Source of the DNA: Lasiosphaeria ovina
Lineage: Eukaryota; Ascomycota; Sordariomycetes; Sordariales; Lasiosphaeriaceae
NCBI GenBank assembly: GCA_033439765.1
Contig: JAULSN010000001.1
Span: 3,348,001-3,412,000 of the forward strand
Reading direction: 5' to 3'
DNA: 64,000 bases
Position numbers and translations under genes: made by a program. Below are positions 45,059 to 57,110 of the stretch, piece after piece (the stretch's first letter is position 1; every line of letters starts with the position of its first letter). The notes beneath the pieces were generated by a model. That model was not told the origin of the DNA, did not search any database, and saw nothing but the letters and a program-made list of their open reading frames with translations.

Positions 45059-46408
45059 ATGGCTGAGGTCACCACCTATCCCCATTGCAATCTCCTCGAA
45101 CGCTCTTCTCTTCGTTTGTTGGCCCCATCTACAACCCCTCGACCTCTAACTTACTGCCCGGACCCCTTCCCCAACATGACCTTTCTAACACCGGGATATC
45201 ATTCTTCTGCTCCTCCACCGAGACTCCCTTCAGAACTAGGAGGTCGTTCGGCTTCCGTCTCGTCTACGTCCTCTTCGACCTCGTACCACACCCGAAACGA
45301 TTCGGACTCCAGGACCATGTCGCCAGCATCCTCCACCTCTGGCCAAGTCTCGAGGAGCGCTGGCATGGCGGGAAGCCATCGCCGGCAGCGGGCGCTCCAG
45401 TCAACCTTTGTGCCTCACACACAAGCCCCGGCTCTTCTTCCTAGCCAGTATCTCCAGCCTCAAGTTGGCGGCCACATCACCCTCTTCCCGCAGGTGCCGA
45501 ATCAAAGAGCGATGGTGACCATAACCCCATCTCCTTTTACCTTCTCGATGGATCTGCCACAACAACCGCCACCCATGTCCTTCCAAGGCTACCCTCCAGT
45601 GTTTGCCTCCTTTCCCGAGCACAGCTATCCTTCTTCGTCGCTGGGCATACGGACCTACCACACAGATTCGATGATGCAAATGCAAAGCCACCACAAACGT
45701 TCCTCCCTACTCATGACACTCCCCCCTGATATCTTGAGGCACATTGCCGGTTACCTCGGGTATCTGGACCTCCACAACTTTTGTGCCGTCAATCGCTGGA
45801 CTAAGCAGAATGTCGATCCTTTCTGGGCCACGGAAGAAGAGAGAATCGCTGGGGTTCTGCACGCCGAGCAATGCTACAAGCGTTATTTCCCCACGTCTGC
45901 CCTCCCCTCCTCGGACAAGAAGCAAGCAAGAGAGTACGACAACAAGCACCCCCTATCTTTCGGGTGCTACCACTGCTTCATGATCAAAGGCCCGGAGAAC
46001 TTTGAGCTTTTCAAGTGGAACAACACGTACGAGGAAGCAGACAGCTCGAGCGTGCCTGTACAGCCAACACCAAGACCGACGCGTGCTACTCTCCCAACAA
46101 CCAATCCTCATTACGACCCTTCCATCACGAGGACCAGCATCGCGGCAAGCAGCCAGGCACGCAGTACAGGTGGCCAATCCGAGCAGTCCCCGCGCATCAA
46201 GGCAACGTGGGGGGTGCGCCGCTTCTGCGTCGACTGCGGCATCAAGAAGCGGTACTATCGCCCAGGCGACCTTATCGACCTGCAGAGAAACAAGGAAGCA
46301 GTATGGGTCTGCCGGTGCTGGAAGATGCTCACGAGGCCCAAAGAGTTGAGGTGTTATGTTTGCGATTCTCATGTCCCGCTCTCGACACCACCCCGCCGGC
46401 GCAATTGA
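45059..46408 (+). CDS. F-box protein with C-terminal cysteine clusters
   Basis: Single exon, 449 aa from the ATG at 45059, which has A-rich context and G at +4; a GTG lies upstream and a later ATG (45176) is possible. F-box proteins bind Skp1 and recruit substrates to SCF ubiquitin ligases. The N-terminal half is Ser/Pro/Gln-rich and disordered. The F-box spans about residues 218-260: LMTLPPDILRHIAGYLGYLD and FCAVNRWTKQNVDP. The C-terminal third has cysteine pairs GCYHC, FCVDCG, VCRCW and CYVCD, which probably bind zinc, a layout I have seen in uncharacterised fungal F-box proteins. No substrate can be named. The coding region is isolated between two long gene-poor stretches. Confidence 0.83.
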   Translation: MAEVTTYPHCNLLERSSLRLLAPSTTPRPLTYCPDPFPNMTFLTPGYHSSAPPPRLPSELGGRSASVSSTSSSTSYHTRNDSDSRTMSPASSTSGQVSRSAGMAGSHRRQRALQSTFVPHTQAPALLPSQYLQPQVGGHITLFPQVPNQRAMVTITPSPFTFSMDLPQQPPPMSFQGYPPVFASFPEHSYPSSSLGIRTYHTDSMMQMQSHHKRSSLLMTLPPDILRHIAGYLGYLDLHNFCAVNRWTKQNVDPFWATEEERIAGVLHAEQCYKRYFPTSALPSSDKKQAREYDNKHPLSFGCYHCFMIKGPENFELFKWNNTYEEADSSSVPVQPTPRPTRATLPTTNPHYDPSITRTSIAASSQARSTGGQSEQSPRIKATWGVRRFCVDCGIKKRYYRPGDLIDLQRNKEAVWVCRCWKMLTRPKELRCYVCDSHVPLSTPPRRRN

Positions 46409-49400
46409 TCTCTTCGAGGGACAAAATGAGCTTGGGACATCCTTCAACCGGCCGGTCATAACCTTTTGCCTAACGCTGCCCATCCAGGAGCTCAACGCTC
46501 ATAGAGCCTCAACAGTTGTAAGCCTCCGCTTTACTTCACTGTGCTTTGCTTCTTCTCGCAGTCGCAGTCGCCACAACAGCGTTGACGGGTTGCTTTACAT
46601 TGGTTATTAATCAACGAGTCAGTTGTTAGGCTTGTCCTCTCGGTTCCGAAGCCGTTCATCTGCCCATCTGGCAACGATTCAAGACGCTCATTTTGCTGAA
46701 GCGAAGCGAATTGGATATTTAAATTTCAATTCTCTTTTATAAATATTAGTCCTACATAGTAATCCGCATCTATTTCCGAGTGCTTGACCCCTCGCCCTGG
46801 CACGCTTCGTTCGTGCGGCATTTCAAATTTGAATTAAACTACCTCGGTATACAATGCACATTGAGTCACAGAATGACCGATCATTAATTAACACATCTGG
46901 ATTTGTAACAAAGGATTCTGTGCCACTATTTACCCGTTTCGTTTTCAGCGTTTTTCTATACGCGGAAGGGAGCGGGAGCGGGAGATCCTCTGCTGGTGAC
47001 ACACAAGCGAACGGCGTGCCTGCCCTGTTGGCAAATTCAAAGTTGCGTTGCCGGCCAAAAGACCAAACGCTCAGCACTGCTCCGTATTCTATTTCCAGCC
47101 CTATTCTCGTGGCACAGGTGCTTGTCTACGCCCCGTGAAGAAGAAAAGAGGACTGTGGGGCACGGCTCTCTTTCCCCATTGCATTGCATTGCAAAGAGAA
47201 AGAGACTTGGAAGGTCGGTCTAGGTGTGCCGGTGGCACAGCTCGTCGCGGGTTTTCTTCTGGGCATGCATATACGGAGTGTTGGGAGCACTTACGTGCGG
47301 CAGCATCCACGCACAGTAACGGCCACGGCTTGTTGAGTCGCCTTGACCTTGACCTTGACTACTTCCTTTCTCACCTTGACTAGGCCGCGCCCAACAACCG
47401 CGCGCCAGCGGCCCCCTCTCCTCTTCCCCGAGTGCTTTGTTGGAACTAACAACAACCACGCTAGCTCGAAAATCAAAAATTATTTCTTGACCCACATCAC
47501 ATGACATCTCGCGACCTGTGTGTTGGCCCGCTGGAGAGCCGGGAACTTCCGTAGGTATTTGTGTCTGTGCATGACGAGACGGGGACCAGGGGACGAGTGT
47601 CACTGCGCGTCTAACTACCTCGCCGAGACTGCGCACAGATTGAAACAAGAAGCGAAAGACGGGAGACAACAGAGGGAATCGGAGAGATGGAAGCGAGGAC
47701 TGCCATCCGAAGACCAAGCACTCCCACCCTGCCGGCTTGAATGCAGCATGAGATGAAACGCACTCGGGTGAACATCGCAGAGCAGATTCTGCCCTTTTTC
47801 AAGCTTTTCATCAGAAAGACGAATATTGAGGCTGCGGTACTCGCCGTAGGGCAGAAAAAGAGAGGCGGAAGGATTAGACGCAGACCTGCCAGCGTCTCGT
47901 CGATCGCTCGCCACACGGGGGCAGAGAGGGGGAGCAAGGCAAGCAGGCTAGACGGCTCAGGTCTCACACGGACATGACTATGGGCGTGAAGAGTGGCACG
48001 GCCGTCGGTTGCCCCCCCCCCCCCGGCACTCTTCCATCCCTAATGCGGACTGGACTGTGGAGGCAAGGGATCAGGGTGAGTGGGGAAGTGGAGGGAGAGA
48101 GCGACAAGATGGCTGCATGCAAGCTTTTGCAAGGTTCCTGTGTCGTGTCTTCGTGCCATTCATTGCCAGGTCGAGGTTGGTCGTGCAAAGGTGATGCGCC
48201 GCCAGGCGAGGGGGGCGGTTAGTGATTTCGAGTATTGGCTCCGTAATCTCCGCCAATCGGAAGACACAGAAACCTTGTGTCCACTTTCCAAGGCAGGGTA
48301 TTATTTGGTGTGGCTTTTGATTGCCGCTGTGCAGTAGCGGCGCATCCAACAGCCCGGGGGACTCGTGAGGGGACAACTCCCCCCTCACTCGCCTGTGAGC
48401 AATATTTAGACCCCTAGAACCTCGCCTGCGTCGTGCCTAAACGTGTATACCCTTCTCAGGTTTGGTGGCTCGATCGTTCGTGGGTAGCGTGGTGGTGTTG
48501 AGATTGGCTCCAGCGCGGTTGTCGCTTGTCGCCAATGAGCTTGACGACGGCCGCAACTAAGAGGGCTTTGAGTAACGTGAAAAGCCACCGAACCAAATGA
48601 GCGACTGATACCCTCCTGTCTTCCTTATCATCCCTTGCGCTAGTACGAAGGTGCTATCCCACGGTAAAAGCTGGCCTGGACTGCGATAAGGCCACGCCGT
48701 TTTGACTCCATGGGAGGGGACTTCGGGGGGGAGAGATTCCTCTGGGGCCAAAAATCGGCGAGATTGGGCACAGGCAAACACGCGTTGGGTTTGATTCGGC
48801 GACTCTACCGTTCCCCCGGGTCTGTAACCATTGGCTGCTCTCATCGGTGACTGCGAGCCTGCCACCTTTATCTGCGCCAACCCCTCACTCGGCAGACTTT
48901 GCCTCGCAAAAGAGAGAACGGCGGATTTGCAAATACGTGTACGAGTGTCTGGACTCTAGACATGGGACAGAGGCCGCGGATCTTTATTTGGGTGCTGCGA
49001 GGGTTTGTTGCCATTATCCGGTAACGCCGATACAGAAACGACCGATGCTTGCCAATAGTTGGGTAATTATAAATGAATCCCTCTGAAGTTGTGAGAGATG
49101 CGCGCGTGGGTTTGGGGACTCGGCACCGTTCGGGGCCGCCGTGGCCTGTAATTAGTTCAAGAGGAACGAGCCCGGGAGTTTGGGCCTGGCAATTCCGGGT
49201 AGGACTCGGTCAAAAAGCTGGCCGACAAAGGCCGACGGGGAGAGTTGGGACTCGCGAGAAAGGCGGCCGCATAAATGCCTGCAGATGGGCGGTGTTGCTG
49301 ACTGGCAAGGTCGCTGCCAGCACAGCGTTCCCGCGTTTTCGAAGACAGCACACCGAGCAGGCTAAGGTAGTAAGTAGGTCATGCCGTTGTGGTCCCAAAG

Positions 49401-52400
49401 GGAATCAGGTCCGAGCTGGTGCAGGAAGACCTAGGTATATGATCAAAACATGTGATTTGATCTGGCTGCACGCCACCAACCTCAACCAAGCATCCGCTTT
49501 GCAATGGATTCACTGTTAGCACGATAATTCGCACCGTTTAGCCATACCTAATTCCCCCAAGATGACCAAAACCCGAAAAGGAGTCGATGGAACCTAAGCA
49601 AGGTCCTGTTAATATTCGATTTCCCCGTTATATTCGGGACACGGAGTTCATGGACTTGGCCAAAGCCAAGCCAGCAAGCAGCCGGAACTGTGTGGCCTGG
49701 TTAATTCGCTCGCAGGTTTGTGTGTTCCGAGAGGCAATTGCCCTCGTGGTTGCCGCCCATTGGCCCCATCTGTTGGTTCCCTTTCTGGTGTTAGCCCGTT
49801 AACGGGGCGCCAGGGTGAAATTAGCTTACCAGACTGTCGGGACCAAGTTGAGCACGGGCCCAAACATTCGTTGACTGGGGGGAGCTGGGCCACGCACATC
49901 AAGCTTCACATGGCCGATGTGCCATGATGGTCGAGACAACCTATCGAGTCCATAGATTGGATGTTGGCGAGGAGAGGCAGATGCGCCATGACTCGGCTCG
50001 ACCCCCACAACCCAGCGGCTTTGATTTCTCGTCCGGCAGGCCAAGACGTGCTGCGGTATCAGGCCGACGGCCACGTCGGTTTTGCATCCCCAAGATTCGA
50101 CTTGGGTTCTTGGGTTGGGTTAGACCACACCGAGGACAATTGCAACGCTAAACTGAGTAGTACCGGTGCTTGCTTTTTTTCAGCTGGCCCGTGGCCAATG
50201 AAACAACGGAAAATCTCGCCAGTGGCGCGCGTCAACTGCCTCATCGATTCGCGCCCAACGAAGCGCGGACGGAACGGCAATGGTGTCGTGTTGGTTCCCG
50301 GTATTTTGGCGGTAACGGGTTTGTCGGGACTGAGGAGCGAGTCCAACAGAACCTAGTAGTAATTACTAGGCCTCTATCATAATTTGTAGGATACTTTAGT
50401 TGCCGCGTGTCGTCGGTATTGGATGGCTCCGCCGAGCGACAGGCACCTTTGGCAAGTTCCATGGTGGAGTGAGGAAGGTACAAACCAACGTATGGAAGGT
50501 ATCCGCAACAGCACTGGGTAAGTGCGGTTTCTACTGGCCGCGCTTTCCAATTTACTGTCCCCCTATTGAGCCTTCCCAGCGAGCGGGCCAGAGAACCTTG
50601 AAGGCAACCACCGGAGGCTGTACTTTTTTCCTTCATTTGGTTACAGTTCTTTTTTATAATTTTTTATAATTTTTTTCATTTTCCGCCCTATGAGGAATAG
50701 ACCTGGATTACTAAGCAAGCCAAACTCTCAGTCGCATGCACTTGTCCCCCCGCAGGCTCGGAGAGAAACCGGCTGCCCCGTCCAAGCAGGAGATCAGCCA
50801 CTAGCTCGCCAGGGTAGGTACGGTAGCTCATCATTCCAGGTTCTTGTGTCCAGGTGGCGGAGTTTGAAACCGTCAAAGAGCAATCTACTACCGGCCCGCC
50901 CGACTAGCCAAGCCGCGACATGGCAGTGACTCGTGGCGCACAGAGCAGGATCTCACCCGATTCAATCATCCCATCATATATGCCCTGCATTTCACGGATC
51001 TGTTTGCCCAGACATGGTGTTCTGCGAATTCCATTGGCCGCAGAGCTTGGTAGTGTGATGTGCTTCTGCCCAACATGTCGCCGTGGGGGAGAGAAAAAGG
51101 GGTGAGGGAGACACAGCGGAAGCAAAAGAGGAGAAAAACATGGCGGCTAGCGACTACCAAATGCTGACTTTGCCGCAGAAGAGCGGCTCGTGCAGCCAGA
51201 ACGGGGGGAGACAAGGGTAATCAGCTGGCTGGTGAAAAGGGGGGCGATCGGGGGAGAGGGCGGGGGAAACGGTAGGCCCAGGGCAAAGAGCGGATGTGAA
51301 TTATGACTTGTCAATAAGCTCAGTCTGTTCAACCGTCGAGACTTCCTGGGCAGGCCTCAAGTTCCCCTCAAACTGACAGGTGTCTCACACACTGTGGCTA
51401 GGGCAAGATCGCTCGGCCGCTCCATCAAGGCTCCGCACCCAGTCAGGGCACCCGCAAAGGGCGGAACGGGTCACACCACTAGTCTAGACGGCTGGGCTAG
51501 CTTGTGAGACAGAGGTCCTGTCGTCACGTCAGGGCGCTCGCTGGAATCTACTGGCCGCAGTCGAGTGCCGAGATATTTGTGACAGCGGCAACGCGCGCCA
51601 ATCCCCGCCTAAGCCCGACCAAGCTCGATCTCATCGAAACTCGGGTTCCACTATTTCGCCTCGACCAGAGCGGCAAGTGCGCGTGCGCGGTTCACCATCT
51701 GGCTGGGGAGTTGCGTGACTCGTGTCGGGCAATGTCGGGTATTTCCACCCATACCTTGGACTGCAACTACCTACAGGGTACCTTTGTATATACATGCTGA
51801 CCGGCTATTCATTTGCAGGCGGCTACGGCTTGGTGGCACACTCTCCAGTGCTTGACTGTTATCGAGTGATGGAGTGAATATTTGTCAAGGTCGCGGGAGT
51901 TCAAAAAGACTGGTTGGAAACGGTGCATGGCAGCCTTGCTTCCCCCATCTTCCCAGCCGCAGTGAACATCGGTGAGTGCACTCAGGCAATGGTTCGCTCC
52001 ACCGGGTCGCTCACCGGGCGGAGGCGGACCCGATGGCCACCCAATAGCCGCCCCATACGCTATCACATGTCGGAGCCGTCCGGAGGCCCAGACTGCACCA
52101 TGTAAGAGAGTGAGGGTAGGCTGACTCGGCCGCCATGGAAACGGCACATCTCTGCCAAGTGCGGCCTTCAGGTACCAATACGGTTGAAGACTTGTTCAGC
52201 GCGAGCATTATCTCGGGTGATGCTGCGCAGCCGGGCGTCGATACTCGAGCAGCCGGGCATCCTGAGCAGGGAACAGGGAAGAGCAGTCGCGGCTGGTTTC
52301 ATGATGTCTGAGACAGATGGCAAGGCTATTCATGTCGGGCTGGAGCTTCAAGCAAGAATGGCAAGGGTGATAGTCGGTGTGCGTGGCGAATGGACTTATA

Positions 52401-53060
52401 GTCTTTGGAGAAATGTATGTATCGATACTTGCGCCATATCTCTCAGACTATATTCGGTAGATGCATGCGCTCAGATATTTGACTTCTAGCTGTTCTGTAA
52501 TATTCCATGCACGTAAATGGGGATGGTTGACGGGAGAGGTGTTGTAATTTGCAGGCCAATAGATTGGGCAGGCCAGCCGAAACTATGACGACCCCTTTTT
52601 CCAGGGCCTGGACTAACAAAGAGGCAGTACAAGATAGAGCCATGATAGAAACACAATATTGTAAAGCCCTTGAATTTCATCTCTGCACTCCCATTCAGAC
52701 TTTTAGTCCCATTTTTGGGGGGTGAAAAAAGCCGATTGCGAACGCTGTTGCAACACTCACCCAAAGAGCCAAGGCCCGTGCGCTGTATTTACTTCCCCCC
52801 TTTCTTCGCGCAGTCAGCCATCGCTCCGAGACCAGCACGCAGGTATCACGGGAAATAGACAGCAATAACTCGAAAAATACCGGGAAAAGTGTTTATTGTG
52901 CTATCTAGTTCTAGTTCAACGGCGCTTCTTCGTTTTCTTTCCAACTCATCATCCATCCAACTCAGCTGCTGGTTGAGTCAGTCAGTCGGCAGCGTCAGCA
53001 GTTGTTTCGCGGGCGTCTGGAGCGCCGGTGTCGCTGGTGTCGCCGTTGTCGTAAAGTACT
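46409..53060. other. 6.7 kb gene-poor region
   Basis: The largest gap in the window. It begins with an AT-rich stretch (46550-46880), includes a 13-C run at 48012-48024, and shows only short overlapping frames on both strands without coding bias. No tRNA box pair, LTR pair, transposase motif or long repeat was recognised by eye. A spliced gene with very short exons, or a long non-coding RNA, cannot be excluded. Confidence 0.5.
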
Positions 53061-54571
53061 TCATGTCCTACATCTCATTGACTCGTCCGGTTGGGCGTCG
53101 CGTCGGTTGTTGAGAACATTCTTTTCGACGTCTTTGACGACAGCGACTGCGTCCTTCGCGCCCAGAACCAACTTCGGCCGGTGCTCCACTTCAAGAGCCT
53201 CCCGGGCAGCCAGCGCCGGTCGGTCGAGATGCTTGTTCTTGTGGCGGTGTCCGCTGGGCTCTTCTTCTGAGAGAGAGAGCATTTCTCGGGTAGCTAGGGC
53301 TGGTTTCAACAGGTCATCCTTGTTCTCGGCTCTGTCCTGGGGATACCTAGCAGCCAGAGCCGGTTTCACCAAGTCATCCTTGTTCTCGACTCTGTCCTGG
53401 GGTTGCCGGGCAGCTAAAACCGGCGTCGCCCCGTCCTTCACTTCGACTGTTTCTTGGCCAGCTACAGCCACTTTCATCCAGTCATCCGCCATATTGACTC
53501 TGTACTGGGGATACCTGGCAGCTAGGGCTGGTTTCAACAGCTGATCCTTGTTCTCGACTCTGTCCTGGGGATGCCGGGCAGCTAGACCCGGCGTCGCCCC
53601 GTCCTTCACTTCGACTGTTTCTCGGCCAGCCAGAGCCACTTTCATCCAGTCATCTGCCATATTGACTCTGTCCTGGGGATACCTGGCAGCCAGAGCCGGT
53701 TTCGCCAAGTCATCCTTGTTCTCGACTCTGTCCTGGGGTTGCCGGGCAGCTAGAACCAGAGTCGCCGAGTCCAGGAGCTTGGCGGTCTCGACGCGAAATG
53801 GCACTAGCCGGGCTTCGCGTTTGGCTTTGTCGATGACGATTGTCTTGCGAGCATCTTGCACCGGCTGGCGTCGCGGTTGTTGTTGATGTTAGCGTTGCTG
53901 GTGACTCGGGATTCGTGGGCATCACGGACGAGAGAGGGTGAGAAAACGGGATTGAGAAAGAGAGATGCAAGTGAGATGGAAAAAGTGAAAGAGGGCTGAG
54001 AAGTCAAAAATAAAATGGGGAGGCGACAAAGGAGGGGAGAACAGATTAAAAGAATAAAGGGGTTCCGAAAAGCCGAGAGGGTAGACCCGAAGAGAAGAGG
54101 TTAAGGTAATAAAACCACCATGGCAGGTAGTCAGGCACTCACCTCAAAAGCAACGGTCGTCGCCTCTGCCGTCGCGGACACTTTCGGCACATCGGACACG
54201 GGCACTCCAATCCACCAGCGCCTCTGCGCGAGGTCGGCTTGGCGGTCAGCATGCCCGAACACGGTAGGGACAACGATGACGCTGGTCTTTTTCGATTTCG
54301 CCCAGCGCGCCAGACGACACATTGCCCTCGAGTTAGCTGCCACTTATCTACCAAAGAACAGGAAAAAAGGAAGGAAAGAAAACGAGAAATTCACCCAGCT
54401 GCTCGTCGACGTCACGGTCACCAAAGACACATCGGCCAGAACACCGCTGCTGAGGGGCCCGCCGAGGACGGCGGTGGTGACGACGTCGGCGCCCGAGATG
54501 GTGACGGTCTCGCCCTCTAGTGCGGCCGGGACCGAGGCAGTAACGGTGACGGTGATTTCGGGCGGGATGTC

Positions 54572-54603
<32 letters not shown>

Positions 54604-55192
54604 ACAAAGACGAGGGCAAAAGAGGCACCGGCGCGGTGACAAAGACGGTCGTCAGCACCAGCGGCGGTGCGTCGGCGGCCGAGGACGCCGGGACCACGAC
54701 GGTGACGGTAGACGGGCCTGCCGAGGTGGAGAAGGGCGCGGGCGTGACGGGCGCGGCGGGCGTCGGCGTGACGGTCACGGTGGAGAAGAAAAGGGTCGAG
54801 ACGCCTTCCGCAACGGAAGAAGAAGAAGAAGAAGTAGTAGCGGGAGCTGCTGCTGACGCCGGCGACGAAGGCGTCGGGGCGACGACGAAGACGGTCGTGG
54901 TGACGGTGAAGTTGTCGGCGGCGCCACGGGCCGCGAGCACGTTTTTGTCGCCGTTGAGCAGCAGCGGCTGCAGGACGGCGCCCGGCGGCGACGACAGCGA
55001 GGCGTGGCGCTGGACGAAGCGGGCCACGTCCTCCAAGACGCCTGCCACCACGCCTCGGCGTTGGCCGTTGTTGTTGTTGCTGCCGCCGGGTCCGTGGGCT
55101 TGCCATGGGTTCTTGACGGGGACACCCGGCGCCGGGGCCGCGTTGACGCCCGTGTTAGCGAGGATGCTGATGATGAGGATGAGGAGGAGCAT
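53061..55192 (-). CDS. Putative secreted protein with Ser/Thr/Val-rich domain and 56-residue tandem repeats
   Basis: I do not recognise this protein. My model has three exons, 55192-54395, 54286-54143 and 53864-53061, all junctions in phase 0, giving 581 aa. Introns: 108 nt (gtgaat, branch gctaact, acceptor aaaaag) and 278 nt (gtgagt, branch gctaaca, acceptor gccag, the first AG after the branch). Residues 1-18 (MLLLILIISILANTGVNA) are a clear signal peptide with a likely cut before APAPG. Residues 100-270 are rich in TVTVT/Ser runs, likely beta-structured and O-glycosylated. From residue 352 come LAAR-headed modules of 20, 20 and 16 residues, forming a 56-residue unit present about 2.7 times, then degenerate modules. 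The repeats are charged (PQDRVENKDDL..KPA). No Kex2 dibasic site separates them; one KREA occurs at about residue 329. The first intron is the weakest point: unspliced, exon 1 would run to a stop at 54344 with a hydrophobic tail, leaving exons 2-3 to a separate gene. Confidence 0.6.
53298..53753 (-). repeat. 168-bp in-frame tandem repeat array
   Basis: The string GCCGGG within its repeated context recurs at 53405, 53573 and 53741, exactly 168 bp apart, equal to 56 codons. Each unit comprises two 20-residue modules and one 16-residue module starting with LAAR, LAGR or VAGQ. Copies differ at few positions, for example Gln/His after LAAR and Asp/Tyr in PQDRV. Confidence 0.9.
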
Positions 55193-57110
55193 GGTGACTG
55201 CTGTTGAGCTTTTGGCTTTTGCTGACAAGATTGTGTAGGTACCTAGGGGTTGGTGAGGCAGGTAAGGGGTGATGGTGGGCAATGTAGGGACCGACCGCTC
55301 CCCTATATACTACCAGATGGGCCGTTACCCGGGAACCGGCTACAATATACGGCAGACACGTTGTCCAAGAACGTGTCCAGGGCGGCTTGTGGGGCCGGTC
55401 TTGGGCAAGCAGGTGTGTGACTTGACCTGGGGCAAACTGTTGGGGACGGACCGGAGTGAATGTCTAGACAAACTCGGCATTTTTTGGCTTGGGCAGGTCT
55501 ACGAGTGACAGCCACGTGCCTTTTGCGTCTTGTTGCGATGCTGGTGTGTTCAGCCAACTCAGCGTACCTGTCCGGCAATACCATGTGGGACGTGTGACAG
55601 AGGACTTTGGCAGACAGGGGCGTGTCGTGTGCTTGCTCTCCCGGCTGGCTCGGTCAGTACCAACAACACTCGGTGCTACCGTCACGGGGCAGAACGCTGG
55701 CCCAGGTTACCGTGTTTGTCCTAGGGAAGGCTTGTGTCCGGCGAGGGAATTCCTGTAATTCCGCCGAGGTCGGCAAACACTGACATGATCGTGTAAATAA
55801 ATACCCCTAAGCCGAGCGTATATCTGAGAAATAACTGAGAAAAAGGTGACACGTCATTGTTGACAAGCTCGGGGAGCTACTGAACGGGATCAGGCTGCAT
55901 GTCTTATTTATGTACGTATATACAAATGCTAGCAAACATCTGCCAGTGTCCGATGTGAATTGTCAACAACAGAAAGCCGCTTTCAGACTTCAACAATGGA
56001 AGCAGACGCACGTGTCGAGACTAGATATAGCCTTGGACTGCTAAAACAGGCTCGAGAGCACTGTGTATCATACAAAGCGCCCATTTATTATCTAAATGTG
56101 TTTCTTGATGATCATATCGACCAAAGAAGATGTGCAGGAATGTGTCCCATAGCTATATCTAGTGCCGTCCTTGACAGTAAATGGGGACTCTAGGCTGTCT
56201 TCCAAGAGTCAAGATACGCATGTACATGCTGTCGTTCACGCTGCAGACCATATTCGCCTTCCTATTTGCCTTGTCATCGTCCTATCTTTAACCTTTAACT
56301 GCCACATGAGGTGCTATCTTTGCATCAAGGGCATCAAATGCTTACCTACCTTGGCAGCATATATTCCCTTCAAGCCGGTCTTACCTTTTCTGCCTAGATT
56401 TTCGCTTCCACTTTGGCAACACTACATCTGCATTCCTCCATATCCGGCCCTCAATGTATCTATCTTGGGAATAGCACAGGTCGAGCTCCTTCACCATGGG
56501 ATGCTGTGCAGACAAATGCCAGTCTGCTCCCTCTAGTTGGCCGCCACTCATCCTGGACACACTGTATCTTCAAATTTTACCAAGAAAACATAGCTTTGGC
56601 CCTTACACTCAGTTAGCACTTCACATAGAAAGCACGAGGTCCTGCCCTCCTCATCCTGCTCCCGACCCTGATCCTGAACCTCAACCTCCACCCTTCACCA
56701 CACTTGGCCTTTATTCTACATTTTGGGGCCTTTGACTTGGTACTGCCGGTCCTGGGTCCATTCTCCTCCACTTATTTACCTGCCACGGCATTCTCTCGCG
56801 GCCTCTTGTCCCTCGAGTCGTCGTGCCTCGGCCTCATCCTAGATACCAGGCACCTTCTCTACCTTCCCCATTTCTCTCCGAGGCACAGATTAACGAACTG
56901 CACAATTGCCTGCTTCCTTCCTCTTCGAGATCGGTCGGTGGCATTCCTATTCCTCAATTTCGCTGTCCCTCATAATCCCAAATACAATCTGACAGCCTCT
57001 TCTCTCTACACCCACGCACTCGTTCCTCACGACGCCGACATCATTCGAGCTGCCACTCCGCTCTGTCTTTATCCTGACCTCGACCAATTTTGAACTTGGG
57101 GCCTCAAAAA
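55193..57110. other. Divergent intergenic region (repeat protein / SET protein)
   Basis: A 1.9 kb gap. The repeat-protein promoter lies at the left. The right half (56600-57100) is strongly C/T-rich on the plus strand (CCTCCACCC, CTTCCTCTTC) and is the likely leader and promoter of the SET gene. A 129-codon frame at about 56704-57093 has low-complexity, pyrimidine-driven composition and is not accepted as a gene. Confidence 0.5.
55303..55310 (-). promoter_or_regulatory. Candidate TATA box for the repeat-protein gene
   Basis: The minus strand reads gtatatag about 112 bp upstream of the ATG at 55192, a reasonable TATA-to-ATG distance for a fungal gene with a short leader. Not proven. Confidence 0.4.

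Noticed and set aside
53002..53544. Plus-strand repeat frame opposite the tandem-repeat exon
   Set aside because: Broken by stops within the array, while the minus strand is open over all repeats, with good splice signals and a signal peptide upstream.
56704..57093. 129-codon frame upstream of the SET gene
   Set aside because: Composition follows the pyrimidine-rich leader; no conserved features.
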